From CAZIVE01 sp964542435 (GTDB taxonomy: Bacteria; Bacteroidota; Bacteroidia; Bacteroidales; Tannerellaceae), in NCBI GenBank assembly GCA_964542435.1, contig CAZIVE010000001.1:1-64000 (forward strand): a stretch of DNA of 64,000 bases, given 5' to 3'. How positions within the stretch are numbered: position 1 is the stretch's first letter; each line of letters starts with the position of its first letter. The position numbers and the translations under genes are program-made. Below, one piece after another: positions 1-8,109 of the stretch. The notes under the pieces are model-generated. The model was not told where the DNA came from, ran no database searches, and worked only from the letters and a program-made list of their open reading frames with translations.

Positions 1-527
1 TATTTGTAGCAAATATATCAAATATCCGCCAATCGATAAACACTTGTTATAGATTTCTGTAAAATGGCTACAACCTTATACAAGACCTTGGCACCACTCT
101 TACTCAAAAGAAAAATCCAATATAATTTAGGCCTCGCAAAAAGGCCCACATTTCAGCATCCTACTTATATAACGTCAACGAAATGGGAAAATGGGCGAGC
201 CGTCGAAACCGGTACGTTTCGGCGATTACGATGCTTATTCTCCGAAAAGGCGATCACTTCAACTTAAACTACGCTTCGTCTATTATAGAGAAATTAAATT
301 CCGGGAACAGAATAAAGGCGTCCATTTTTACTCTTTATGCTGATTCTAATGACAGATTTGGGATAAAGAAACGCCGTGCAAAGGCCTGCATAAGGAAATC
401 CCATTGGGCGTTTCATCCGATTCCTGATAACCCACATAAAAACAAAGATTCCTTTCTTGCCGACGGGCTTGAAAGGAATCTTCGAATATAGATTTGAGGG
501 ACGAACCTCAACAGATCGTTTTCGTCT
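1..527. other. left-edge stretch without a recognisable gene
   Basis: The first 527 bases contain only two short overlapping open frames (64-267 and 183-491) with no family resemblance and no clear ribosome-binding site, so I do not call them genes. The only structured elements are a small hairpin (arms 204-209 and 216-221) and the terminator at 445-482, which belongs to the leftward gene that ends at 528. Confidence 0.5.
445..482 (-). terminator. intrinsic terminator of the TlpA-like gene
   Basis: Perfect 12-bp arms at 445-456 and 471-482 enclose a 14-base loop that can fold further (GCC 459-461 with GGC 466-468). Read on the minus strand, the stem is followed by a T-rich run (complement of 435-444). 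It lies about 45 bases beyond the stop codon at 528. Confidence 0.8.
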
Positions 528-1061
528 TTATTTCACGAGCGTCTTCAACTTGGCTTCGATGTTGGAAGCATGAATGGAAGTCATGACGACCTTGCCCTGC
601 GGATTGATAAGACAAAGAGACGGGATCCATTTAATATTGTATAGACCACTGATCTTTGTCTCTTTCCATTTCTTCAGTTCGCTGACTTGCGGATAAACCA
701 AGCCGGCCTCTTTTGCATAAGTTGTCCATTTGGCTTTGTCCGTATCGAAAGAAATGCCGAGCACAGCCACTTTCTTATTCTTATATGTATTGTAGATCTT
801 CAGGACATCCGGAGCATCCTTGCGGCAATCCGGGCACCACGATGCAAAGAAATCCAGCACGACATATTTGCCTTTAAAATCTGACAGACTGATCATCTTG
901 CCGTCTGCCGTCGGAAGTTTGAAGGCCGGAGCTGTCGTTCCCGGCTTCAAAAGATCGGCTGTGTATTTACTATCGTCTTCCTGAGCATTGACCGTTGTGG
1001 TGAGACATAACAGAAGCATCATCAAAATGCTTGTTCCTAAAACGCTGATTTTTGTTTTCAT
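528..1061 (-). CDS. TlpA/ResA-like thiol-disulfide oxidoreductase
   Basis: A 177-residue exported thioredoxin-fold protein. The N-terminus (about residues 1-26) is a Sec signal peptide ending in VNA-Q. The remainder is an AhpC/TSA-Redoxin type domain with the redox motif WCPDC (Cys76 and Cys79) after the strand VVLDFFAS, and a cis-Pro region near WIPSLCLI. Family members reduce disulfides or apocytochrome thiols in the periplasm. The substrate here is unknown. The gene lies just downstream of the GH30 gene on the same strand, with a TATCTTCG promoter-like element (1090-1097) in the gap, so it may be transcribed separately. It is ended by the hairpin at 445-482. CPDC rather than CPPC or CGPC is common in Bacteroidetes TlpA-like proteins. 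Confidence 0.85.
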   Translation of the reverse strand: MKTKISVLGTSILMMLLLCLTTTVNAQEDDSKYTADLLKPGTTAPAFKLPTADGKMISLSDFKGKYVVLDFFASWCPDCRKDAPDVLKIYNTYKNKKVAVLGISFDTDKAKWTTYAKEAGLVYPQVSELKKWKETKISGLYNIKWIPSLCLINPQGKVVMTSIHASNIEAKLKTLVK

Positions 1062-1104
1062 CTTATTCTTCTAATTAATATTGATGTTGCGAAGATACGA
1101 ATCT

Positions 1105-2592
1105 TCAATGAAATACGAGTGTATTGAAAGAATGCGCTTTCAAAGAGGGTGCATACGTTTTACCGTTTACCTTAATGGAAACGGCTTTCGCTGCATCGGT
1201 CGGATTGGCTACAATCACCACCACGCTGCCGTCAGGATTGACGAAGGCCAGATGATCCTTGTACGCGCCTTCCGTAATGATCTTCTTGGCGCCGGGCATC
1301 ACATAATGGCTCATCAGCTTCAGCAGATAATATTCGTAGGTGAAATTGAATGCATTTCCATCATAAGCCACGTTGACCAGCGAATTCTGACGCCAGCCCC
1401 AATGACTCGGGATGCCTTCGATAAGCGCCGTGTTCCAATAGTCATAGATGGCAACGCCATTGTTCATGTAATGCTTCATCAAATCCCAGGAATGTTCTGC
1501 GCCCTTCCAGTCGTTCTGTCCGTCGCCGCATTCCTGTTCGCTCATAATCATGGTCAACTTCGGATAATGCTGATTAATGGTAGGCAGTGCATCTTTGCCG
1601 GCCCACTGGAATGCAGCGCCCTTCACATAAGGAGCACAATTCGGATCGGTCAGGATCGTATCGACCATTGCTGCATTGGGACGTTCCATGGTACCGAAGA
1701 AGAGATCCACATTCCTCGATTTCATTTCCGGTCCAAGATATTTAATGAACTGAGCCAATCCGGCAGCAGTCCAGCAGCAACTCGGAAAGATCTGGGCAGA
1801 GTTGAACTCATTCTGAGGCATGACAGCAAAGATATCGATACCCTGCGCCTTATATGCATCGATGAATTTTCCAAAGTATTTGGCATAAGCCTTCAGATAA
1901 GGTTCCTCAAGAATGAACTGATCCGTGCCTTCAAAGCCCTGTTTGTTTTCCGGCAAACCGTTGTTGACCGCAGCCATGGCTGAAAGGCCGGCCGGGAGAT
2001 TTCCGCCGTTGTCTTTCTTCATCTTGGCAAACATTTTTGCCTGAGCGGCCGTTGACGCCATTGCATAATGGCCGTTTTTCTTCATCCATGTTGGCGGACT
2101 CCAAGGCGATGCCCAAATCTTCAAATCCGAACGATATTTCTTGGCAGCTTTTATAAAGGGGAGCAGAGAGATCTGATCGCGCGAGATGGAAAAAGAGTCG
2201 AGATTAAAGTCACCGGCCTTTTCATCATACGAATACCAGTCCGAAGCGAAATCATTGGCTGCAATCGGCATTCTGCAGATCGTAAAGTTGGCACCTACAC
2301 CGGGCGCATAAAGTTCACGCATGATGCTGTCCTGCGACTTCTGATCCAATCCCGAGATGGCCGCCCATCCCAATTCACTGAAACAGCTGCCGAAGCCCTG
2401 AATCGTCTGAGCGGTACGAGTCGTATCGACGATCACGTCGGCCTTATCGGAGCTGACTGCTTCGGGTGCTTTTTCCTTACTCCAAGGCATATTGGCGGTT
2501 TCACTCACCCACTCTACTTTGGGTTGCGACGAGCAGCCGGTTAAAAGGAGGCCGGCAAAGAAAAGGGAAGAAATGACATACAATGCTTTCAT
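1105..2592 (-). CDS. GH30 family glycoside hydrolase lipoprotein
   Basis: A 495-residue lipoprotein (lipobox LLTGC, Cys20) of glycoside hydrolase family 30. The (beta/alpha)8 domain begins near residue 64 with the family signature QGFGSCFSELGWAA. The acid/base Glu lies in MPQNEF (about Glu262) and the nucleophile Glu in MSEQECGDG (about Glu352). A C-terminal beta domain ends in a VVVIVANPTDA-type strand. Relatives act as beta-glucosidases, glucosylceramidases or beta-1,6-glucanases; the exact substrate cannot be read from sequence. The protein is probably surface- or periplasm-anchored. A perfect -7 element (2622-2629) lies 30 bases upstream of the start, so it probably has its own promoter rather than depending on the kinase gene upstream. 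Confidence 0.88.
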   Translation of the reverse strand: MKALYVISSLFFAGLLLTGCSSQPKVEWVSETANMPWSKEKAPEAVSSDKADVIVDTTRTAQTIQGFGSCFSELGWAAISGLDQKSQDSIMRELYAPGVGANFTICRMPIAANDFASDWYSYDEKAGDFNLDSFSISRDQISLLPFIKAAKKYRSDLKIWASPWSPPTWMKKNGHYAMASTAAQAKMFAKMKKDNGGNLPAGLSAMAAVNNGLPENKQGFEGTDQFILEEPYLKAYAKYFGKFIDAYKAQGIDIFAVMPQNEFNSAQIFPSCCWTAAGLAQFIKYLGPEMKSRNVDLFFGTMERPNAAMVDTILTDPNCAPYVKGAAFQWAGKDALPTINQHYPKLTMIMSEQECGDGQNDWKGAEHSWDLMKHYMNNGVAIYDYWNTALIEGIPSHWGWRQNSLVNVAYDGNAFNFTYEYYLLKLMSHYVMPGAKKIITEGAYKDHLAFVNPDGSVVVIVANPTDAAKAVSIKVNGKTYAPSLKAHSFNTLVFH

Positions 2593-2621
2593 ATCATCAT
2601 AATAAAATTGTTTCTAGAAAG

Positions 2622-2629
2622 CAAAGGTA
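2622..2629 (-). promoter_or_regulatory. Bacteroidetes -7 promoter element for the GH30 gene
   Basis: Read on the minus strand this is TACCTTTG, a full match to TAnnTTTG, 30 bases before the GH30 start. No clear TTTG box is seen about 20 bases further upstream. Confidence 0.55.
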
Positions 2630-2706
2630 TAAAAAAGAGGAATGGATCGATAACGATGAAGTACAGAATCCGTTGCGAATGTCAAAGATAAGCAGTTATC
2701 GTGCGG

Positions 2707-3261
2707 CTACGCCTCAGATTCTTCTCCGTCTGTCTTTTTCAAAGGAAGGACAACACTGAAAGTCTGTCCGTCGTTTTCAACTCGGATATTCTTGCCCAGC
2801 TGTAAATAGAATCGGTTGTCGAGATTGCTCAAACCGATACCATTGCTTACCGGCGGATCCAGTTTTGGACAGATGGGATTGGAGACAACCAGTTCCTCAT
2901 TGTCGTTGATGTCAATGGTTGCCACCATCTTATTATCGCTGTCAATGGCATTATGTTTTACGATGTTTTCTACGAGCGGCAGCAGAGAAAGTACCGGAAG
3001 CAAATAGGAGGCGCGCTGTTTATCCGTCACATTGACATGGATGGCGAACTTATCTCCATATCTGACCTCGAGCGTATATTCATAGGAATTGAGGAAGTCC
3101 AGTTCCTCAGAAAGTGGCACAATACTCTTCTTCTCGCTTTGCAGAATATAACGGAAGATGCCCGAAATCTTATTCACATATTCAAGAGAGCGCTCCTTCT
3201 GGTCTTCGCGGATCAGGTAGGTCAGGCCACTCAGCGAATTGAAGAAGAAGTGCGGATTGAT
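2707..3261 (-). CDS. LytS/YehU-type sensor histidine kinase, C-terminal part (gap-truncated)
   Basis: The visible part starts at the gap with INPHFFFNSL, the His_kinase (PF06580) phospho-acceptor box, and continues through YVNKISGIFRYIL to an HATPase_c domain (LPLVENIVKHNA and GIGLSNLDNRF as N and G boxes). It ends in the acidic tail GEESEA. Any membrane or sensor domain is lost in the gap at 3262-3361. The partner is the LytTR regulator encoded just upstream (3563-4339). This pairing is typical of LytS/LytT-like systems. The 5' end may be the short frame starting at 3397, which has a promoter in front of it, but the gap length is unknown so the frames cannot be joined. Confidence 0.8.
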   Translation of the reverse strand: MNPHFFFNSLSGLTYLIREDQKERSLEYVNKISGIFRYILQSEKKSIVPLSEELDFLNSYEYTLEVRYGDKFAIHVNVTDKQRASYLLPVLSLLPLVENIVKHNAIDSDNKMVATIDINDNEELVVSNPICPKLDPPVSNGIGLSNLDNRFYLQLGKNIRVENDGQTFSVVLPLKKTDGEESEA

Positions 3262-3361
3262 NNNNNNNNNNNNNNNNNNNNNNNNNNNNNNNNNNNNNNN
3301 NNNNNNNNNNNNNNNNNNNNNNNNNNNNNNNNNNNNNNNNNNNNNNNNNNNNNNNNNNNNN
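3262..3361. other. assembly gap (100 N) inside the histidine kinase
   Basis: Exactly 100 N, a nominal scaffold gap. A full LytS-type kinase needs a sensor/membrane region of a few hundred bases before the INPHFFFN box, so the true gap is probably longer. Confidence 0.95.
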
Positions 3362-3397
3362 GCTTCGCCTTGAAGAGAATGCTGCTAAAGATTTCAT
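3362..3397 (-). CDS. possible 5' end of the LytS-type kinase
   Basis: A frame beginning MKSLAAFSSRRS runs into the gap. A perfect -7 element (3430-3437) sits 33 bases upstream, which is the only support for this being the kinase start. Twelve residues are too few to assign by themselves. Confidence 0.3.
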
Positions 3398-3429
3398 ATC
3401 GAACTATCTGTTTTATTCATTTCGTTTGA

Positions 3430-3437
3430 CAAAGGTA
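3430..3437 (-). promoter_or_regulatory. -7 promoter element before the kinase
   Basis: Minus-strand TACCTTTG, a full match to TAnnTTTG. It lies between the LytTR regulator (stop at 3563) and the kinase, suggesting the kinase can be transcribed on its own. Confidence 0.5.
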
Positions 3438-3562
3438 TAAGACATTTCTCACATGTCCTTCCTAAACAGGCAACTGATAGCCGTTCACCTTTTCGCCTTC
3501 ACAGACACATTTTCGTCTTGACCAAAAAGTGAGCTATCGGATGTCCTATTTGAATGCTTTTA

Positions 3563-4339
3563 TCAAGCTCCCGTGAGCCATTTCTTGAACTCCGCTGCGC
3601 GATTTTTGCTGATGTAAAGACGTTCGGGCGGCTCCGTCACGAGTGTAACCAGCAGACGACTATCGAACCAAATAGTTATGTTCTTGATCGCTTTTTTGGA
3701 TACGATGAACTGCTTGTTGGCGCGATTAAACAGCTTTGGATCAAGCGTAGGCGTAATGGCATCGAGACTTCTGTTGTAGGTATAGCTCTTGCCATCATTG
3801 AGATAAACGTAGGTGATATTGTCGGCTGTATAAAAGAAGGCAATGTCGTCGATCTCCACAGGAATAAGCTTGTCACGATAAGGAACGAGCATCTTCTCAG
3901 CGTACTGAGGCTGCGGAGCCGGCTGCTTATAGAGATCCGTCAGCTTGGAGATGTATTGCACAATATCAGGTTGGCTCTGTTTCTTGAACTTGTCCAAAGC
4001 GCGCTGGATGGAAGTCTTATCTACCGGCTTGAGGATATAGTCAATACTGTTCACGCGGAACGCTTCTATGGCGTATTCATCATAAGCTGTCGTGAAAATG
4101 ATAGGCGTCTCCACGTTGATAAGTTTAAAGATGTTGAACGACGAGCCATCGGAAAGATGGATGTCCATAAATATAAGATCGGGAGCCGTATTGTTTTGCA
4201 GCCACTTCACTGTCTGGCGCACACCTTCCGTGTTCCCCACGATCTCGATCGAGGCATCGCATTCATGCAGCACCTGTTTCAGGTTCTCCAATGCAGCCGT
4301 TTCGTCTTCCACAATTAGTACTTTCATATCTTCTTGCAT
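3563..4339 (-). CDS. LytTR-family response regulator
   Basis: A 258-residue regulator. The receiver domain (about residues 5-125) has acidic residues in VLIVEDE, the phospho-acceptor Asp59 in LIFMDIHLSDG, the Thr in FTTAYD and the Lys in YILKPVD. After a Gln/Pro-rich linker comes a LytTR DNA-binding domain (about 155-255: KLIPVEIDDIAFFYTADN, LFNRANKQFIV). A second Met at position 5 (MKVLIVED) is an equally good start. It precedes its kinase on the same strand and is divergent from the SusA-like amylase. A -7 element (4387-4394) lies 48 bases upstream. LytTR regulators usually bind paired direct repeats; I could not identify such sites. Confidence 0.88.
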   Translation of the reverse strand: MQEDMKVLIVEDETAALENLKQVLHECDASIEIVGNTEGVRQTVKWLQNNTAPDLIFMDIHLSDGSSFNIFKLINVETPIIFTTAYDEYAIEAFRVNSIDYILKPVDKTSIQRALDKFKKQSQPDIVQYISKLTDLYKQPAPQPQYAEKMLVPYRDKLIPVEIDDIAFFYTADNITYVYLNDGKSYTYNRSLDAITPTLDPKLFNRANKQFIVSKKAIKNITIWFDSRLLVTLVTEPPERLYISKNRAAEFKKWLTGA

Positions 4340-4386
4340 TTAATGTAAGCGGTAGTTTGAGCTCAGCGCTCATAGACTTGATATTG

Positions 4387-4394
4387 CAAATGTA
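4387..4394 (-). promoter_or_regulatory. -7 promoter element for the LytTR regulator
   Basis: Minus-strand TACATTTG matches TAnnTTTG fully. The LacI-type palindrome at 4434-4445 lies about 40-55 bases upstream of it. Confidence 0.5.
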
Positions 4395-4429
4395 AGAAAA
4401 AAGAGGTTAGCAAGACACTGAACAACATA

Positions 4430-4449
4430 TTATGCAAACGTTTGCGTAA
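4430..4449. promoter_or_regulatory. LacI-family operator-like palindrome
   Basis: The core GCAAACGTTTGC (4434-4445) is a perfect 12-bp palindrome. The outer bases extend it to 20 bp with one mismatched pair. The core with central CG is the classical LacI/GalR-family operator form. It lies in the divergent gap between the LytTR regulator and the SusA-like amylase, centred about 65 bases upstream of the amylase -7 element, a position more typical of activation than of direct blocking of that promoter. No LacI-family gene is in this window. Confidence 0.6.
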
Positions 4450-4501
4450 AAATATGATACGATTTTGACAGGGTTCTATATCAATAAGGTATGAGACCAT
4501 T

Positions 4502-4509
4502 TACCTTTG
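4502..4509 (+). promoter_or_regulatory. -7 promoter element for the SusA-like amylase
   Basis: TACCTTTG matches TAnnTTTG fully and lies 43 bases before the start codon. The -33 region is poor (nearest TTTG is at 4464-4467, too far), which fits a promoter that needs an activator. Confidence 0.6.
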
Positions 4510-4552
4510 CAACAAACTTATAGATAGCAACAACCTATAAATCAACAACGAC

Positions 4553-6400
4553 ATGAATCGCCATCTGTTTCTGAATCTGATGCTGGCATTATTTGCCTCA
4601 GGTACACTTTCTGCAGCAAGCATAAAAGTGGAGCCTGCGTTCTGGTGGTCTGGAATGAAGAACCCAGAACTGCAGCTAATGATACATGGAGACGGAATCG
4701 CGAACTATGAAGCATCCATTAATCATCCGGGTGTCAAGATGACGAATGCCGTCAAGATGGAGAATCCCAATTACGTCATACTTTATCTCGATCTTACCGG
4801 TGCACAACCCGGAAAGTTTAATATCTCCTTCAAGAAGAACAAGAAAGAGAACTTCACTTACAGCTACGAGCTGAAACAGCGTCATGCAGGTTCTTCGGAA
4901 CGAAAGGGATTTGACGCGTCAGACGTTCTTTACCTTATCATGCCGGACCGTTTTGCTAACGGCGATCCAACGAACGATCAGATCAAGATGCGGACAGAAT
5001 ATAAGGTGGACCGCTCTGATCCGAATGCGCGACACGGAGGTGATCTGGCAGGAATAGAGAAACATCTCGACTATATAAACGATCTCGGTGTGACTGCCAT
5101 CTGGCTCAATCCCGTGCTCGAAAACGATATGAAAGGAGGCTCCTACCACGGATATGCCACAACGGACTATTATCGTGTAGATCCTCGCTTCGGAACAAAC
5201 GAAGAATACGTCAAACTAATCGACAATGCTCATGCCAAGGGTTTGAAGGTCGTTATGGATATGATCTTCAACCACTGTGGCAGTGACCATCCTTGGATGA
5301 AGGACATTCCGAGTCACGACTGGTTCAACAATCTTGATCATTATGTCCAGACGAACCACGACAAAGAGGCCTATTTCGATCCCTACGTATCGGAGTACGA
5401 CAAACAGACTCTGATCGATGGATGGTTCGTGCCCACCATGCCGGATTTGAACCAGAAGAACCCGTATGTAGCGAAGTACCTTATCCAAAATTCCATCTGG
5501 TGGATCGAATATAGCGGTATCGACGGCATCCGTCAAGATACCTATCCATATGCCGACCTCGACATGATGAGAGATTGGTGCAAAGAGGTTTTCACCGAAT
5601 ATCCCGAATTCAATATTGTTGGCGAGGCTTGGATGAACTACACGATTGGTTCGGCCTATTGGCAGACAGGCAGCAAACTGAACTTCGGTAAGGACACAGG
5701 ACTGAAGACCGTCATGGATTTCAATCTGATGGAAATCGCAGGTCGTGCTTTTGGGGCAAAAGAGGGTGGACTTCAATCCATCTTCGAACACATGTGCTAC
5801 GATTACGTTTATCCAGACATCACACACGTGTTGCGTTTCCTCGAGAATCACGACACAGACAGATTCCTCAACAAGATGCCGGAAACAGCAGCTGACCTCT
5901 ATGCATTCAAGCAGGCTCTCACATTTCTGCTGACTATTCCGGGCATTCCGCAGCTCTATTACGGACAGGAATTGCTGATGAACGGCACGAAAGAAAAGAG
6001 CGACGGCTATGTACGTAGAGATGTTCCAGGCGGTTGGCCAGGCGACAAGGTGGACGAATTTACACCAGCAGGACGCACAGCTGTCCAGAACGAAGCATGG
6101 AACTTTTTGCAGACGCTGCTGAAATGGAGACGCGGCAACGAAGTGATCTCGAAAGGTAGCATGAAACATTTTATGATTAACAATGGTGTATATGTATATG
6201 AAAGAAGTCTTGGGACAAAAGATGTATTGGTTATCCTGAATGGCGACAGCAAGGAACTGGGTCTCCCCTTGCAACGCTATTCAGAAATTATCAAGAGTCA
6301 CAGAACTGGGAAAGACATCTTAACGAATAAAGTGCTTTCTCTTGATGAACAACAGATTCGGTTAAAACCCAAAGAAGTATTGGTTATGGAGTTAAACTAA
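4553..6400 (+). CDS. SusA-like secreted GH13 neopullulanase/cyclomaltodextrinase
   Basis: A 615-residue enzyme with a signal peptide (about 1-21), a cyclomaltodextrinase N-terminal beta domain (about 23-110), a GH13 (beta/alpha)8 barrel from residue 125 (YLIMPDRFANGD), and a C-terminal beta domain ending in a PKEVLVMELN strand. The catalytic residues are visible: Asp329 in GIDGIRQDTYPY, Glu358 in IVGEAW, Asp434 in FLENHDTDR. The Ca-site Asn in MIFNHCGSDH is also present. Length and layout match Bacteroides SusA (about 617 residues), which hydrolyses pullulan and maltodextrins in the periplasm. No SusB-G partners are adjacent. It has its own promoter (4502-4509), a LacI-type palindrome upstream and a strong terminator (6435-6469). 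Confidence 0.9.
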   Translation: MNRHLFLNLMLALFASGTLSAASIKVEPAFWWSGMKNPELQLMIHGDGIANYEASINHPGVKMTNAVKMENPNYVILYLDLTGAQPGKFNISFKKNKKENFTYSYELKQRHAGSSERKGFDASDVLYLIMPDRFANGDPTNDQIKMRTEYKVDRSDPNARHGGDLAGIEKHLDYINDLGVTAIWLNPVLENDMKGGSYHGYATTDYYRVDPRFGTNEEYVKLIDNAHAKGLKVVMDMIFNHCGSDHPWMKDIPSHDWFNNLDHYVQTNHDKEAYFDPYVSEYDKQTLIDGWFVPTMPDLNQKNPYVAKYLIQNSIWWIEYSGIDGIRQDTYPYADLDMMRDWCKEVFTEYPEFNIVGEAWMNYTIGSAYWQTGSKLNFGKDTGLKTVMDFNLMEIAGRAFGAKEGGLQSIFEHMCYDYVYPDITHVLRFLENHDTDRFLNKMPETAADLYAFKQALTFLLTIPGIPQLYYGQELLMNGTKEKSDGYVRRDVPGGWPGDKVDEFTPAGRTAVQNEAWNFLQTLLKWRRGNEVISKGSMKHFMINNGVYVYERSLGTKDVLVILNGDSKELGLPLQRYSEIIKSHRTGKDILTNKVLSLDEQQIRLKPKEVLVMELN

Positions 6401-6434
6401 ACTCCAAGGATTAATTAAATGGTGATTAATATGA

Positions 6435-6469
6435 AGGCGGAGATGGTGCGTGATGCATACTCTCCGCCT
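6435..6469 (+). terminator. intrinsic terminator after the amylase
   Basis: Perfect 9-bp arms (6435-6443 and 6461-6469), G+C-rich, followed on the plus strand by GCTTTGTTTTA. Confidence 0.85.
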
Positions 6470-6517
6470 GCTTTGTTTTAGACTCTCCATGAATCGCATC
6501 GAATCTCTCCCACTCAC

Positions 6518-6755
6518 GCTGCATTGTTGCCAAGCTCAATCTTATCGAATCGGACTTCGCTGCATTGTTGCCAAACTCAATTTGGTCGAATCAGTCTTCG
6601 CTGCATTGTNNNNNNNNNNNNNNNNNNNNNNNNNNNNNNNNNNNNNNNNNNNNNNNNNNNNNNNNNNNNNNNNNNNNNNNNNNNNNNNNNNNNNNNNNNN
6701 NNNNNNNNNCTTCGCTGCATTGTCGCTGAGCTCCCTTTTATCAAATCAAGACAAG
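6518..6755. repeat. tandem array A, 41-bp unit, interrupted by a gap
   Basis: Copies of a 41-bp unit begin (anchor GCTGCATTGT) at 6518, 6559 and 6600, and another follows the gap at 6714; the flanking copies are degenerate. The second unit contains a small dyad (CCAAA...TTTGG). The array lies between the 3' ends of the convergent amylase and histidine-kinase genes. No open frame here looks coding. The gap at 6610-6709 lies inside it, as expected where short-read assembly fails on repeats, so true copy number is unknown. Confidence 0.85.
6610..6709. other. assembly gap (100 N) inside array A
   Basis: Nominal 100-N gap. The phase between anchors 6600 and 6714 (114 bases) is not a multiple of 41, which confirms the gap length is arbitrary. 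Confidence 0.95.
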
Positions 6756-6776
6756 CAAGATACAAGCCGCGCTTGC

Positions 6777-8102
6777 TCACGAAAGGAAGACGATGGTGAA
6801 TTTGGTGTGAACGCCCTGCTCCGTCTCCAATGAAATCTTGGCATGATAGAGCGTGAGGATCTTTTCAGCCAAGGCAAGTCCAACGCCTGTGCCGCCATAA
6901 CCTCGCACGTTCGACGCGCGGAAGAAAGGTTGGAAAATCTGATCGGCATCCTCCTTCGGAATTCCGATGCCATAATCCTCCACCTCAATCATAGGATGCA
7001 CGCCGTACATCTTAAGACGCAAATCGATCTGCTTTGTGGAATACTTGACGGCATTGTTGAGAAAGTTCTGCAAAGCCGTCTTGAGCAGATACGCATTGGC
7101 CTGCATACAGAAAAGTCCGTCGGTGAAATCGGTAAAGAGCACTCGTTCTGTCGTCTGCGCCATTTCGGAAAGGAAGTCGTGAAGATTGATGCTGTTCTGT
7201 TCCAACGACGAAAGGTCATCGTCATGATGCGAGAGAAACAGCAGATGTTTGATAAGTTGTGAAAGACGTTGGCTTTCGGTGGAAATTCGTTGCAGTGACT
7301 CGACATATTCCTCCTTGCTCCGCTCCTTCATCAATGTAACTTCGCATTCTCCCTGGATCGCCGTCAACGGGTTGTTGAGTTCGTGTGACGCTGCACTGAC
7401 AAATGATTTCTCCGATTTGAACGCCTCTTCGATACGCCCCAGCATCTCGTTGAGAGAATGGACAAGCGCATCCAGTTCGTCTCTGTTGCCGGTTTCCTTC
7501 AGCCTCACATTTATATTGTTTCCCTTCACAGTCTTCAGATGACTCAGAATATGTTTCAACGGCTCGAGGATTCGATCTGAATAGATCTTTCCCATCAGAA
7601 TAATGATGGCAAGACTGATCAGGAGCAGGATAGAAGAAAGATACAGCGTATGTACCTGAATCTTGTAGCCATATTTATTATGCGCCGTGACAAGGATAAT
7701 GTAGTTCCCTTTGTCAACGGGATAATAAAGAGCGGCACCACAAAGATTACCTTTGGTGAAAGTGATCGGATCGCCGGAGTAAAGATTATGTTGTTGCTTG
7801 GGCGTAAGGAACTTGTTCAAAGTGGTGTGCAGCAATGTACGGTCACTATCATTAAGAATAATCTCCTTGGCTCCCGGCAACAGCGCCTTATACTTCTGTT
7901 CGATGAGCTGATAGGTACGAATATCCACAGCATCTTTCTCCAGGTTTCTCTGTGCAGAAAGAATTGCCTTGTCGCAAAGGTTAGCGTTGAACGCGCTATC
8001 GATATAGTTGGATGTGGAAACATAAAACAGGACGATGATAAACAGCGCGATGCTGAATGTCAGCGACGAGTAGAACAAGATGAGCTTTGAACCGATCTTC
8101 AT
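6777..8102 (-). CDS. HAMP/HisKA sensor histidine kinase
   Basis: A 441-residue kinase with two membrane helices (about 8-28 and 150-170) flanking a periplasmic domain, a HAMP segment (about 172-225), a HisKA box SAASHELNNPLTAI (His240) and an HATPase_c domain (FLNNAVKYS, VEDYGIGIP, GYGGTGVGLALA). It starts 7 bases after the stop of the OmpR-family regulator and is clearly co-transcribed with it. The layout resembles CusS/RagC-type kinases of Bacteroidales, but the signal is unknown. The 3' end faces array A. Confidence 0.9.
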   Translation of the reverse strand: MKIGSKLILFYSSLTFSIALFIIVLFYVSTSNYIDSAFNANLCDKAILSAQRNLEKDAVDIRTYQLIEQKYKALLPGAKEIILNDSDRTLLHTTLNKFLTPKQQHNLYSGDPITFTKGNLCGAALYYPVDKGNYIILVTAHNKYGYKIQVHTLYLSSILLLISLAIIILMGKIYSDRILEPLKHILSHLKTVKGNNINVRLKETGNRDELDALVHSLNEMLGRIEEAFKSEKSFVSAASHELNNPLTAIQGECEVTLMKERSKEEYVESLQRISTESQRLSQLIKHLLFLSHHDDDLSSLEQNSINLHDFLSEMAQTTERVLFTDFTDGLFCMQANAYLLKTALQNFLNNAVKYSTKQIDLRLKMYGVHPMIEVEDYGIGIPKEDADQIFQPFFRASNVRGYGGTGVGLALAEKILTLYHAKISLETEQGVHTKFTIVFLS

Positions 8103-8109
8103 GGCAATG

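Noticed and set aside
64..491. Two short overlapping frames at the left edge
   Set aside because: No family resemblance, no promoter or ribosome-binding site, and part of the second lies in the terminator of the leftward gene.
1081..1983. 300-residue frame antisense to the GH30 gene, and similar long antisense frames elsewhere (for example 5216-6274 and 39105-40547)
   Set aside because: They mirror well-supported genes on the other strand and show no domain of their own.
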